Assembly (NCBI RefSeq): GCF_026419855.1
Contig: NZ_JAOAKP010000003.1
Span: forward strand, 1 to 61,950
Origin: Methanothrix sp.
GTDB lineage: Archaea; Halobacteriota; Methanosarcinia; Methanotrichales; Methanotrichaceae
Direction of reading: 5' to 3'
DNA length: 61,950 nt
Made by a program: the position numbers and the translations under genes. Below, one piece after another: positions 40,645-48,611 of the stretch. Positions within the stretch are counted from its first letter, which is position 1, and each line of letters starts with the position of its first letter. Under the pieces are notes generated by a model, which ran no database searches, had not been told where the DNA came from, and saw only the letters and a program-made list of their open reading frames with translations.

Positions 40645-41106
40645 ATGAACAATATGCAACCGCCCGTCAGCGTTCTTATTCTGCTGACGGGTGTTGCACT
40701 GATTTTTCTTGCAAACGCATCAGCACAGGAGAGCCTGCAGAGTCTCTCGATAGAGGACGTGAAGGCGTTCCATCAGGATTTTCTCCGGAAATCCAGCAAT
40801 TTGAGCCTCATGCAGGCTGATGTTCCTGAGATTCCGAGTGCGTCCTTCGCCAAGCTCGTGCCTTCAGGCACAGGAGATCTTGTTGCTCTGAACTCGAATA
40901 TGGAGAGGGATCTCTCATACGGCGGGGAGATCGCGGAGAGCGCGCCCAGGATAAACTACATGGACATCTCTCTGGACAAGATCACCGTCATAGCGATCAA
41001 CATGGGCAGGGGCGGAAGTGCCATCGCGACGTCAAACGTGATGATAACACCAGTACAGTCGCAGGGCGGATACCCATCATGCTCAGCACTGGACAAGCTG
41101 AGATGA
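40645..41106 (+). CDS. Secreted hypothetical protein
   Basis: A 153-residue protein with a signal peptide (VLILLTGVALIFLANASAQ) and a mature part of mixed composition. It carries two potential N-glycosylation sites near the middle and C-terminus (NLS, and NSNM is not one), and one cysteine (SCSAL). ATG 40645 follows AGGAGGTC. A perfect 9 bp stem-loop (40663-40691) lies within its first 16 codons. It is probably co-transcribed with the preceding secreted protein; the function is unknown. Confidence 0.65.
   Translation: MNNMQPPVSVLILLTGVALIFLANASAQESLQSLSIEDVKAFHQDFLRKSSNLSLMQADVPEIPSASFAKLVPSGTGDLVALNSNMERDLSYGGEIAESAPRINYMDISLDKITVIAINMGRGGSAIATSNVMITPVQSQGGYPSCSALDKLR
40663..40691 (+). promoter_or_regulatory. 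Hairpin at the start of the second secreted-protein gene
   Basis: CCCGTCAGC and GCTGACGGG form a perfect 9 bp stem with an 11 nt loop. It begins 18 nt after the ATG of the gene at 40645. In the mRNA it could slow translation or cause partial termination, lowering expression of the second protein relative to the first. That effect is inference. Confidence 0.5.
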
Positions 41107-41291
41107 GCTGTTTTTGGTTGTGATCCCGACATTCCATACGCTTTGAAGCGATCGAAGAGCACTGCGTTTGGGATCAGAGAACGTAATGGATTTTCTGGGT
41201 CTGACGCTCCGGCGGATCATTCTCAGCAAGGACTCAAATGCAGCCTCCTGCCTTGCCAAGTTTGTTATACCAGCTTGTATGATTTGATCAT

Positions 41292-43007
41292 GTGAGAAAC
41301 AAGGAGATCGCAGCCATACTCTATGAGATGGGGGAGCTGCTTGAGCTGAAGGGAGAGAACCGCTTCAAGGTGATAGCGTACAGCAAAGCTGCGAGAGCCA
41401 TCGAATCTCTCAAGGAGGACATCGAGGAGGTCTGGAGGCGCGGAGAGCTTGACAAAATACCTGGGATCGGGAAGGCGATAGCTGAGAAGATCTCAGAGTA
41501 CCTCACAACAGGTCACATAAAAGCGCATGATGAGCTTGTCTCCTCAACACCGCAGGGCATGAAGGAGCTGCTGCAGCTTCAGGGTGTTGGTCCCAAGACC
41601 GTTGCGCTCCTGCATGAGAAGCTTGGTGTGTCAACAATCGATGAGCTCGAGGCTGCTGCAAGGCAGCACAGAATCAGAAGGCTTCCAGGCATGGGACCGA
41701 CGAAGGAGACGAACATACTCAAGGCTATAGAGCGGTACAGGAGGAGATCCACACGAATACCGCTCAGCGCGGCTGCGCGCATCGTGGAGAGAATCATGCG
41801 GCACCTGGGAGGCATCGAGGGGCTGAGCAACATCACCGTCGCTGGGAGCTTCCGCAGGGGAAAGGAGACCGTTGGGGATATAGACATCCTGGCGACGTCA
41901 TCAAGGCCGTCAGACGCCATAGCTGCGTTCGTTCGCATGCCGATGGTCGATGAGATCCTCGGCCAGGGGCCGACAAAGGCCAGCATCATCGTTGAAGGCA
42001 CAGTTCAGGTCGATCTGAGGATCGTCGAGCCCAGATCCTACGGAACACTGCTCCAGTACTTCACAGGCTCCAAGGAGCACAACGTGAAGCTGCGCAGCAT
42101 AGCGCTCCAGCGCGGTTACTCTCTCTCCGAGTACTCCCTCAAGAGGCTGGATACCGGCGAGGAGCTCTTCTTCGATCGCGAGGAAGATGTGTACAGAGCT
42201 CTGGGCATGCAGTACATCCCTCCTGAGCTGAGGGAGGATCGCGGGGAGATAGAGGCAGCTCTTGCCAATCGACTTCCACATCTTGTGGATCTATCCAGCA
42301 TCAAAGGAGATCTCCATGTCCACAGCACATGGTCTGATGGCATCGGATCCATCGAGGATATGGTCTCTCAAGCAAGATCGCTGGGATACGAGTACATAGC
42401 GATCACAGACCACTCTCCGAGCGTCGGGATAGCTGGTGGTCTCTCCGATAAGAGGATACTGGAGAAGATAGAGACGATATCCAGGATGAACGAGAGGCTC
42501 GAGGGATTCAGGATACTCGCCGGCACTGAGGTTGACATAAGGGCTGACGGGAGCCTGGACTACGCGGATGAGATCCTGGAGATGTGCGATGTGGTGGTGG
42601 CTGCGATCCACATGGCGCAGAGCCAGAAGGAGCGAGAGATCAACAGCAGGCTGGTGGCCGCGATGGAGAACGAGCATGTCGACATAATCGCGCATCCCAC
42701 AGGGCGTATCCTGGGGAGAAGGGAGCCGTACCAGGTAGATATGGATCTCATCCTGGAGACGGCTGCGAGAACCGGCACGATCATGGAGATAAATGCCTAC
42801 CCGGAGAGGCTGGATCTCAGTGATGAGTGGGCGAGGCGCGCGAAGGAGATCGGGGTGAAGATGGCGATCAGCACAGACGCGCATTCGCCTGAGCAGCTCG
42901 GCTTCATGCGCTGCGGTGTCACGGTTGCGCGCCGGGGATGGCTGGAGCCACATGATGTGATAAACACCATGAGCATCGACAACCTCATGAAGCATCTCGG
43001 GGTATGA
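41292..43007 (+). CDS. polX: Family X DNA polymerase (PolX) with PHP domain
   Basis: A 571-residue repair polymerase. The N-terminal helix-hairpin-helix region contains LDKIPGIGKAIAEKI and LQGVGPKTVALL. The nucleotidyltransferase catalytic Asps are in GSFRRGKETVGDIDILA and the third in VQVDLRIV. The C-terminal PHP phosphoesterase domain starts GDLHVHSTWSDG and ends with DAHSP, giving likely 3'-exonuclease or AP endonuclease activity. Length matches bacterial and archaeal PolX. GTG 41292 gives MRNKEIAAILYEMGELLELKGEN. It probably works in base-excision repair. Confidence 0.93.
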   Translation: MRNKEIAAILYEMGELLELKGENRFKVIAYSKAARAIESLKEDIEEVWRRGELDKIPGIGKAIAEKISEYLTTGHIKAHDELVSSTPQGMKELLQLQGVGPKTVALLHEKLGVSTIDELEAAARQHRIRRLPGMGPTKETNILKAIERYRRRSTRIPLSAAARIVERIMRHLGGIEGLSNITVAGSFRRGKETVGDIDILATSSRPSDAIAAFVRMPMVDEILGQGPTKASIIVEGTVQVDLRIVEPRSYGTLLQYFTGSKEHNVKLRSIALQRGYSLSEYSLKRLDTGEELFFDREEDVYRALGMQYIPPELREDRGEIEAALANRLPHLVDLSSIKGDLHVHSTWSDGIGSIEDMVSQARSLGYEYIAITDHSPSVGIAGGLSDKRILEKIETISRMNERLEGFRILAGTEVDIRADGSLDYADEILEMCDVVVAAIHMAQSQKEREINSRLVAAMENEHVDIIAHPTGRILGRREPYQVDMDLILETAARTGTIMEINAYPERLDLSDEWARRAKEIGVKMAISTDAHSPEQLGFMRCGVTVARRGWLEPHDVINTMSIDNLMKHLGV

Positions 43008-43196
43008 AAATACAGCGCCCTTTTATGATGGGTATCCAGGGCGTAAATTCCTTAGGATTCCTGTTAACCTCCTGTTTGATGAGCTGCACATGTCACAGCA
43101 TGCTTATATCAAAGCAGATTTATATCAAAAAGCCGGGGTTTTAGGAGGACGCTCCTGTCTTCAGTCCGGCGAGAGGTCACCTGTATTTGCAGCCGA

Positions 43197-45131
43197 TTAT
43201 CCACCGCAGAACCTGCAGCCGTTCGCGAGAGCGTCGGGCTCTCCGAGGTAGAGGACCTGCTCCCTGGAGCCGTATCTGTAAACTGTGATCCCCTTGCAGC
43301 CCAGATCGTACGCCAGCCTGTACACCCTGATGACGTCGCTCACAGACGCTTTCTCCGGGAGGTTAACAGTCTTCGAGACCGCATTGTCTGTATGCTTCTG
43401 GAAGGCAGCCTGGATCCTGACGTGCTGCTCCGGGCTTATGTCCAGGGCTGTGAGGAACAGCTCCTTCAGATCCTCCGGAATCCCCGGAATCTCCTGTATC
43501 GAGCCCCTGCGCGCGACCTCTGCTCTAAGTGCTGGAGTCATTATGCCCCTCTCGGTTGCCATTCTCTCGAAGAGCGGCGAGCTCTCTATGAGCCTCGCTC
43601 CCTCCAGGACATGCCTGACAAAAGACACTGCGAAGAGCGGCTCTATGCCAGAGGATGTGCCGGCGATTATGCTTATTGTGCCTGTGGGGGCGATCGTGGT
43701 TACGGTCGCGTTCCTCATCGCATCCCATTTCTTCAAAGAAGACTCCTCGAATAGCGGGAACGATCCACGCTCCTGTCCAAGGGCGCATGACTCCTCGCGT
43801 GCTGTTTTTGTGATAAACGCCATCAGCTCCTCCGCGATCCTGAGGGCATCCTGGGATGCATACGATACACCTAGCTGAATCAGCATCTCGGCAAACCCCA
43901 TGACCCCCAGACCGATCTTTCTCGTGCGCAGGGTCGCATCCTCTATCTGCTTCAGCGGGAACCTGTTCGCATCTATGACATCATCGAGAAACCTGACCCC
44001 AAGCCGGACCGTCTCCTCAAGAATCTCCCAGGAGATCTCGCCCTTGTCAACCATCCTGCTAAGGTTCACAGAACCCAGGTTGCACGACTCGAAAGGCAGG
44101 AGCGGCTGCTCTCCACATGGATTCGTCGCCTCTATAACTCCCGGAACAGGATGCAGCGAGTTTATCCTGTCGATGAATATCACCCCCGGATCCCCGCGGC
44201 GCCATGCGTATGTCGCCATCATTACCATCAGATCCCTGGCGTTCATCTCACCGGTCGCCCCACCGGTTCTGGGGTTTATCAGCTCCACAGATCCATCTCG
44301 CTCGCACTGGCGCATGAACTCATCTGTGATCGCAACAGAGATGTTGAAGTTCTCCATGCCGCCGCGATCCTTGCATGCGATGAACTCTGTTATATCCGGA
44401 TGATCCACCCTCAAAACGCCCATGTTCGCGCCCCTTCTCCTCCCGCCCTGTTTTATGACCTCTGTCGCAGCGTCAAATATGCGCATGAATGATACAGGGC
44501 CGCTTGCGACTCCGCCCGTGCTCCTCACGACATCCCCCTTCGGGCGGAGCCGGGAGAAGCTGAAGCCGGTCCCCCCACCGCTCTGGTGTATGATCGCCAT
44601 GTACTTCAGAGCGTCGAATATACCCGCGATCGAGTCCTCCACAGGAACCACAAAGCATGCTGAGAGCTGGCCGAGTGGGAGGCCGGCGTTCATCAGCGTC
44701 GGGGAGTTGGGGAGAAAGCTTAGAGATCTCATCATCGAGAGGAACTTCTTCCTGGCATCATCAACATCTCCACCGTAGCGCTTCTCCACAGCGGATACAG
44801 CGGATGCAACGCGCTCGAACATCTCCCCGGGGGTCTCGATGACATTCCCAAACTCATCCCTTCGCAGGTACCTCTTCTTCAGAACCTCAACCGCGTTGAC
44901 GCTCAGCTTGAGATCGTCTGCAACTCCCAGGTAGTGCTTCGCCTCCCTTATCTCGGATCTCCTCTGCCTGTAGAGTATGTACGCCTTGGCGACCTGGGCG
45001 TAGCCGGCATCTATCAAAACCTCCTCAACGATGTCCTGGACATCCTCCACAGACGGTATTTTGTCCCTGAAGCGCTCGTCCACCACCTCCACAACCCTTC
45101 CGGCGAGCTCCACAGGTGTTCGCTCATCCAC
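43197..45131 (-). CDS. nrdJ: Class II (B12-dependent) ribonucleotide reductase
   Basis: A 644-residue enzyme that reduces ribonucleotides using adenosylcobalamin. Active-site features seen are SACFVVPVEDS, the catalytic ATNPCGEQPLLPFESCNLGSVNLS loop, NISVAITDEFM and the ATVTTIAPTGTISIIAGTSSGIEP segment; the C-terminal redox cysteines are in CRFCGG. GTG 45131 is the only standard start. However, the open frame continues upstream and encodes an ATP-cone (ELVEKIIKRDGRTVDFDPSR, to about 45233) without ATG, GTG or TTG. The true start may therefore be a CTG near 45230. It is divergent from cooC. Confidence 0.92.
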   Translation of the reverse strand: MDERTPVELAGRVVEVVDERFRDKIPSVEDVQDIVEEVLIDAGYAQVAKAYILYRQRRSEIREAKHYLGVADDLKLSVNAVEVLKKRYLRRDEFGNVIETPGEMFERVASAVSAVEKRYGGDVDDARKKFLSMMRSLSFLPNSPTLMNAGLPLGQLSACFVVPVEDSIAGIFDALKYMAIIHQSGGGTGFSFSRLRPKGDVVRSTGGVASGPVSFMRIFDAATEVIKQGGRRRGANMGVLRVDHPDITEFIACKDRGGMENFNISVAITDEFMRQCERDGSVELINPRTGGATGEMNARDLMVMMATYAWRRGDPGVIFIDRINSLHPVPGVIEATNPCGEQPLLPFESCNLGSVNLSRMVDKGEISWEILEETVRLGVRFLDDVIDANRFPLKQIEDATLRTRKIGLGVMGFAEMLIQLGVSYASQDALRIAEELMAFITKTAREESCALGQERGSFPLFEESSLKKWDAMRNATVTTIAPTGTISIIAGTSSGIEPLFAVSFVRHVLEGARLIESSPLFERMATERGIMTPALRAEVARRGSIQEIPGIPEDLKELFLTALDISPEQHVRIQAAFQKHTDNAVSKTVNLPEKASVSDVIRVYRLAYDLGCKGITVYRYGSREQVLYLGEPDALANGCRFCGG

Positions 45132-45251
45132 GATGCCCAGCGCATCGAATGCCTTGGATATCGCTCTGGATATCCTTGAGGGGTCGAAATCGACTGTTCG
45201 CCCATCCCTCTTTATTATCTTCTCGACCAGCTCGCTCCCCCCGGTGCAAAC

Positions 45252-45286
45252 AATATATACCTTTATCCTTTACGTGGATATAAATT
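45252..45286. promoter_or_regulatory. Divergent promoters of nrdJ and cooC
   Basis: A minus-strand TATA box (GTATATATT, 45252-45260) would start nrdJ transcription near 45230. A plus-strand box (ATATAAATT, 45278-45286) would start cooC transcription near 45308. Both predicted starts fall exactly where the non-standard first codons lie (CTG 45230 and ATA 45308), pointing to leaderless mRNAs. Confidence 0.5.
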
Positions 45287-45307
45287 CAGACTCTGGGGGT
45301 CGTCGCA

Positions 45308-46069
45308 ATAAAGCTCGCAGTCTCAGGAAAGGGCGGTGTTGGCAAGACAACTCTCGCCGGAACGCTTGCGCGTCTGTTCGCACGTGATGGCTACAGGGTT
45401 CTTGCGATAGATGCAGACCCTGATATGAACCTCGGATCGGCTCTTGGAATAGAAGAGAATCCGAAACCCATCACTGAATACAAAGAGCTCATCGAGGAGA
45501 GGGCGAGCATGCCGATGGGCATGTACCGTCTGAATCCAAAGGTGGATGATGTGATAGAGAGATGCGGATGCGTAGGTCCAGATGGTGTGAGGTTCGCTGT
45601 CATGGGCACCCTGGAGACGGGCGGGAGCGGATGCATGTGCCCTGCAAGCGCGTTCCTGAAGGCGCTTCTCAGGCATGTCATCTCCAGGGAGAAAGATGTC
45701 GTGATACTCGATATGGAGGCAGGCATAGAGCATCTCGGCAGGGGCACAGCTAGGGGTGTCGATGCGATGATAGTGGTAGTCGAGCCTGGCCTGCGATCCA
45801 TAGAGACCGTGGAGAGGATTAAAAGACTTGGGGAGAACATAGGAGTAACAAACCTCCTGGCCGTGATCAACAAAACCGACGATCCGGGCATAGTAAAGGA
45901 GAAGCTCGAGGAGATGGGGATACCTGTTCTCGGAACGATACCATTTGACAGAAATCTGATAGAGGCGGATCTTACAGGAAAGGCCCCCATAGATGTGGGC
46001 GGTCCAGCTGTCGAGGCCATTAAGAGGATCAAGGAAGAGCTGGTCAGGAGGTTTGAGAGGGCCTCATGA
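45308..46069 (+). CDS. cooC: CooC-type nickel-insertion ATPase
   Basis: A 253-residue P-loop ATPase of the MinD/CooC group that matures Ni-containing CODH. The deviant Walker A KGGVGKTTLAG is followed by IDADPDMNLGSAL and the nickel-binding CxC in GCMCPASA, then ILDMEAGIEHLGRG. Homology requires a start near IKLAVSGKGGVGKTT, yet the open frame back to TAA 45281 contains no ATG, GTG or TTG; ATA 45308, after GGGGT, fits best. The first ATG (45425) is past the P-loop. It is likely to serve CooS (18465) and other CODH in the cell. Confidence 0.85.
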   Translation: MKLAVSGKGGVGKTTLAGTLARLFARDGYRVLAIDADPDMNLGSALGIEENPKPITEYKELIEERASMPMGMYRLNPKVDDVIERCGCVGPDGVRFAVMGTLETGGSGCMCPASAFLKALLRHVISREKDVVILDMEAGIEHLGRGTARGVDAMIVVVEPGLRSIETVERIKRLGENIGVTNLLAVINKTDDPGIVKEKLEEMGIPVLGTIPFDRNLIEADLTGKAPIDVGGPAVEAIKRIKEELVRRFERAS

Positions 46070-46179
46070 AGAGGTATCCCCTGCCCTCAGCATTTTTAAT
46101 ATCCGCCCGTATCCATTCATCGACTAACTCTGAAGTCCGCAGTTTCCGCTGCCTGTGCACCCCAGCAGGTATATGAGCC

Positions 46180-46253
46180 TGTATCAAAAAGCCATTCACC
46201 CATGATGGGTCGCTGGAAGAGGCATCATCGATTGCCTATGCACTTTTGATGCG
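46180..46253. repeat. Family D repeat copy 1
   Basis: This 74 bp non-coding stretch starts TGTATCAAAA and ends TTTTGATGCG, so its ends are inverted repeats of about 10 bp. A related copy lies at 48173-48264. The two share TGTATCAAAA-A/C-GCCA near the left end and ATCGATTGC...TTTTGA near the right. No reading frame and no obvious target duplication. Confidence 0.45.
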
Positions 46254-46261
46254 AAATTCAT

Positions 46262-46549
46262 TCAGGGCAGGTTGTCCTCGCCCCGCAGGCCGTGCTGCCT
46301 CTGCAGGCTCATATCGATGAGTATTCTGAATATGCTTTTTATGCTCCCCGGATCGAGACCGAGCTCTGTGGCCATATCCACAGCTCTGCTGAGCACCAGC
46401 GCCTCCTGTTCCGGATCGGATATCGAGAGGCCAAGCGCAGCCTTATCCCTGTATATCTCCTCTGCGAGAGCCATACGCTTCTGTATCAGCCTCAGGATCT
46501 CCTCGTCGACCTTCTGAACCTCCATCCTATGCTCAACCAAGCCCATCAT
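46262..46549 (-). CDS. Chorismate mutase, AroQ type
   Basis: A 95-residue all-helical chorismate mutase, converting chorismate to prephenate for Phe and Tyr. Recognisable pieces are VEHRMEVQKVDEEILRLIQKRMALAEEI (first helix with the catalytic Arg and the DxxILxLIxxR pattern), then ISDPEQEALVLSRA. Two ATGs at the start overlap the stop of the shikimate kinase gene (ATGA), so the two are translated together. It is a free-standing enzyme, not fused to prephenate dehydratase. Confidence 0.85.
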   Translation of the reverse strand: MMGLVEHRMEVQKVDEEILRLIQKRMALAEEIYRDKAALGLSISDPEQEALVLSRAVDMATELGLDPGSIKSIFRILIDMSLQRQHGLRGEDNLP

Positions 46550-47412
46550 ATCCCCTCCTGAAAGAGATCTGCCTGCCCCATCCTGGCGCTTCTGTTCTCA
46601 ACCGCCGTCCTTATGATCCTTCCGCCGAGCGATGACCATGCATCAGCAACATCATCCCCTGAGTGATCATCGACAAGTGCAGCGTATGCGGGTCCGGTGC
46701 CGGAGAGCGTCGCTCCAGCAGCGCCCGCTCTGAGCGCGAGGACTATCGGCTCCGGAGATCTGCGAAGCGCTGTGCAGTAGAGAAGCCCGTTCAGCGTCAT
46801 GGCTCCTGCGTAATCCCCCTTCATAGCCATATCAAACACTACATCGGCAACTCCGGAGAAGAGCCTGCACCGCTCCACATCGACATCCCGGGAGAAGAAC
46901 CGCTCATCTGGAATGAGGAGCATCACCTCTGAGTACAGCACATCTCTTTTTAAGAGATCTCTCTTCATGTTGTCTGTCACCACAACACCCCCAAGCATGG
47001 AGGCGCAGGCGTCATCGAACGCGCCGGTCACCGTGACGCCTGCATCGAGAGCTGCCTCGACACCAATGCGCACCGCCTCTACTCTATCGATCTTCTCCCC
47101 CAGCGCATCCACCGTGGCGAGCACCGCAGCGTTCGCAGCAGCGCTGCTCGACTTCAGGCCGCTCGCAACCGGTATCTCGCTCCTCGTCCTCACAACGCCC
47201 CCGCAATCGTGGCCAAAGTGGCGCAGCACGCGCTCAACACATCTGACGATGAGTGTTGTGTCAACGCCTGATGCATCGCCCGTCACACCCTCAGAATCGT
47301 TGAGCACCACCTCTGCGGATGTTCTGAGCGATATTCCGAACGCTGAGCCCTTCCAGTTCGCGATGGCGTTCAGCACAGTTGCTGCGCCATATGCTGTGGC
47401 GTATCCTCTCAT
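46546..47412 (-). CDS. aroK: Shikimate kinase, archaeal GHMP type
   Basis: A 288-residue GHMP-superfamily kinase, the archaeal replacement for bacterial AroK. It phosphorylates shikimate at O3. The ATP loop is IPVASGLKSSSAAANAAV (P-x3-G-L-x-S-S-x-A), the N-terminus MRGYATAYGAATVLNA is typical, and the C-terminal motif is GAAGATLSGTGPAYAAL. It is translationally coupled to chorismate mutase, giving a two-gene aromatic amino acid unit. Confidence 0.92.
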   Translation of the reverse strand: MRGYATAYGAATVLNAIANWKGSAFGISLRTSAEVVLNDSEGVTGDASGVDTTLIVRCVERVLRHFGHDCGGVVRTRSEIPVASGLKSSSAAANAAVLATVDALGEKIDRVEAVRIGVEAALDAGVTVTGAFDDACASMLGGVVVTDNMKRDLLKRDVLYSEVMLLIPDERFFSRDVDVERCRLFSGVADVVFDMAMKGDYAGAMTLNGLLYCTALRRSPEPIVLALRAGAAGATLSGTGPAYAALVDDHSGDDVADAWSSLGGRIIRTAVENRSARMGQADLFQEGI

Positions 47413-47478
47413 GGTGATTTCCTCTTAGCCGGTAAGGTCCGGTCTCCCATGCTCCCCTCTGAGGCTTTCAGAAATGAT

Positions 47479-48003
47479 TCAAGCCAGACCGGTCTCTATC
47501 ATCTTTTTCAGCTTCTCGAGATCCTTCACGAACTCTGGCTTCTCCTCACGGGTGTACTTTGCCATGAGTTTATCCAAATAATCGAGCTCGCTGTAGGTAG
47601 ATGCAAATGCAGGCTCGTAGCTTCCCAGCATGTACAGCGGAATGACATCAACGCCTCCTCTAGATGTGATCTCCTGCAGATCCTTCACGACGATGACGAA
47701 GCAGTATCTCCTGTACCCCAGACCCCTCGCAATGTTCCTTGCCAGGCTGTCCATCTGCTGTATTCTTCTTGCTGAGAGGCCCTTGTATGCTGCCACAGAG
47801 TCCTTGTACTCCACGAACATAACCGAGTCCTCTGACCAGAGGATGGCATCGTACTCCACTATCGCCACGGAGTTCTTGAGAGCTACGACATTGAAGAGAA
47901 CACCCCTGCACCACCCGATGTTCAGATGCACCCTGAAATCGCTCTCCGTCGGGGGAGCCAGCCTCGGCTTGAGAACATAAGGATCGCTCCTGAGCTCGAT
48001 CAT
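47479..48003 (-). CDS. Putative PD-(D/E)xK nuclease-like protein
   Basis: A 174-residue protein. Its middle reads VALKNSVAIVEYDAILWSEDSVMFVEYKDS, with an Asp strand and an E-x-K strand at the spacing of a PD-(D/E)xK nuclease core. It then has a helix AYKGLSARRIQQMDSLARNIARGLG and a strand YRRYCFVIVV, as in NERD or restriction-like folds. The C-terminus is helical. No signal peptide. It is next to shikimate kinase but in its own short transcription unit; the DNA substrate, if any, is unknown. Confidence 0.5.
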   Translation of the reverse strand: MIELRSDPYVLKPRLAPPTESDFRVHLNIGWCRGVLFNVVALKNSVAIVEYDAILWSEDSVMFVEYKDSVAAYKGLSARRIQQMDSLARNIARGLGYRRYCFVIVVKDLQEITSRGGVDVIPLYMLGSYEPAFASTYSELDYLDKLMAKYTREEKPEFVKDLEKLKKMIETGLA

Positions 48004-48110
48004 GAACGGAGTCTGATCCGAGCTTTTATAAAGAAATTACCATCCGGATGCAGAACTTCAGGGCAACGTCAGGGCAACGAGAAATCACAGTTTTCTGATA
48101 GAAAGTAGCT

Positions 48111-48150
48111 GGGCGCAAACCCCGGCCTTCAGGCCGAAGAGGAGGTCACC
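48111..48150. mobile_element. IS200/IS605-type right-end remnant
   Basis: GGGCGCAAACCCCGGCCTTCAGGCC followed by GAAGAGGAGGTCACC resembles the right end (hairpin and tail) of IS605-family elements carrying tnpB. GGCCTTCAGGCC is the hairpin. No transposase or tnpB frame is next to it. A weaker relative lies at 58128-58167 and a TnpB start stub at 12077. Confidence 0.4.
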
Positions 48151-48172
48151 ACATGCGGTGTGACTCAGGACA

Positions 48173-48264
48173 TGTATCAAAACAGCCAGCCGCCTTCAGC
48201 GGGACCCTGAAGTTGAGCAGCGCTGTGTGAGAACCCATCGATTGCTCATACAGTTTTTGAGACA
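48173..48264. repeat. Family D repeat copy 2
   Basis: A 92 bp stretch beginning TGTATCAAAACAGCC and ending GTTTTTGAGACA, so its ends are near-inverted (TGTATCAAAA and TGTCTCAAAA). It shares its two ends and the ATCGATTGC core with the copy at 46180-46253 but has a longer middle. It lies between the IS605-like remnant and cooT. Apart from these repeats, 48004-48323 shows no gene. Confidence 0.45.
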
Positions 48265-48323
48265 ACCTCACGAGAAAATGAAGAGCAGAAACATCATGTC
48301 AAAAAGCTGCCGCATATACGTTT

Positions 48324-48509
48324 TCAGGCCTCTATGAGGACCTCCTGCGATAGTATGTTGATCTCCTTGAGCTTCCCATCGACCTCCCTCGATCCGCCAA
48401 GTATGCCCTCGAAGAGGATCCTGCCATCCATGACGACGATCCTGACCACGCTCTCCATTACGAGCTCCTTTTTGCCACCGGCAACCATGTATACCGACAG
48501 CTCACACAT
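48324..48509 (-). CDS. cooT: CooT-like nickel-binding protein
   Basis: A 61-residue protein matching the CooT family (small Ni-binding dimer linked to CODH maturation). The hallmark is an N-terminal Cys directly after Met (MCELSVYMVAGGKK), followed by VMESVVRIVVMDGRILFEGILGG and the final strand EINILSQEVLIEA. The length is that of bacterial CooT (about 66). It lies 2.3 kb from cooC and 25 kb from cooS in the window. The start is 19 nt from the tRNA-Arg 3' end. Confidence 0.75.
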   Translation of the reverse strand: MCELSVYMVAGGKKELVMESVVRIVVMDGRILFEGILGGSREVDGKLKEINILSQEVLIEA

Positions 48510-48528
48510 AGCATCACCGTGAATATGA

Positions 48529-48603
48529 CGGACCCGGCGGGACTCGAACCCGCGACCCCCGGGTTAGAAGCCCGGTGCTATATCCTGGCTAAGCCACGGG
48601 TCC
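48529..48603 (-). tRNA. tRNA-Arg(TCT)
   Basis: Read on the minus strand this gives acceptor GGACCCG/CGGGTCC with discriminator G, anticodon stem CCGGG/CCCGG around loop CTTCTAA (anticodon TCT, reading AGA) and T-arm GCGGGTTCGAGTCCCGC. No intron. It starts 8 nt after the prefoldin beta stop codon and may be processed from that operon's transcript. Confidence 0.93.
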
Positions 48604-48611
48604 ATTCGGTT

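Noticed and set aside
42291-42995. Minus-strand frame opposite the PolX PHP domain
   Set aside because: It is the shadow of polX; polX motifs are complete on the plus strand.
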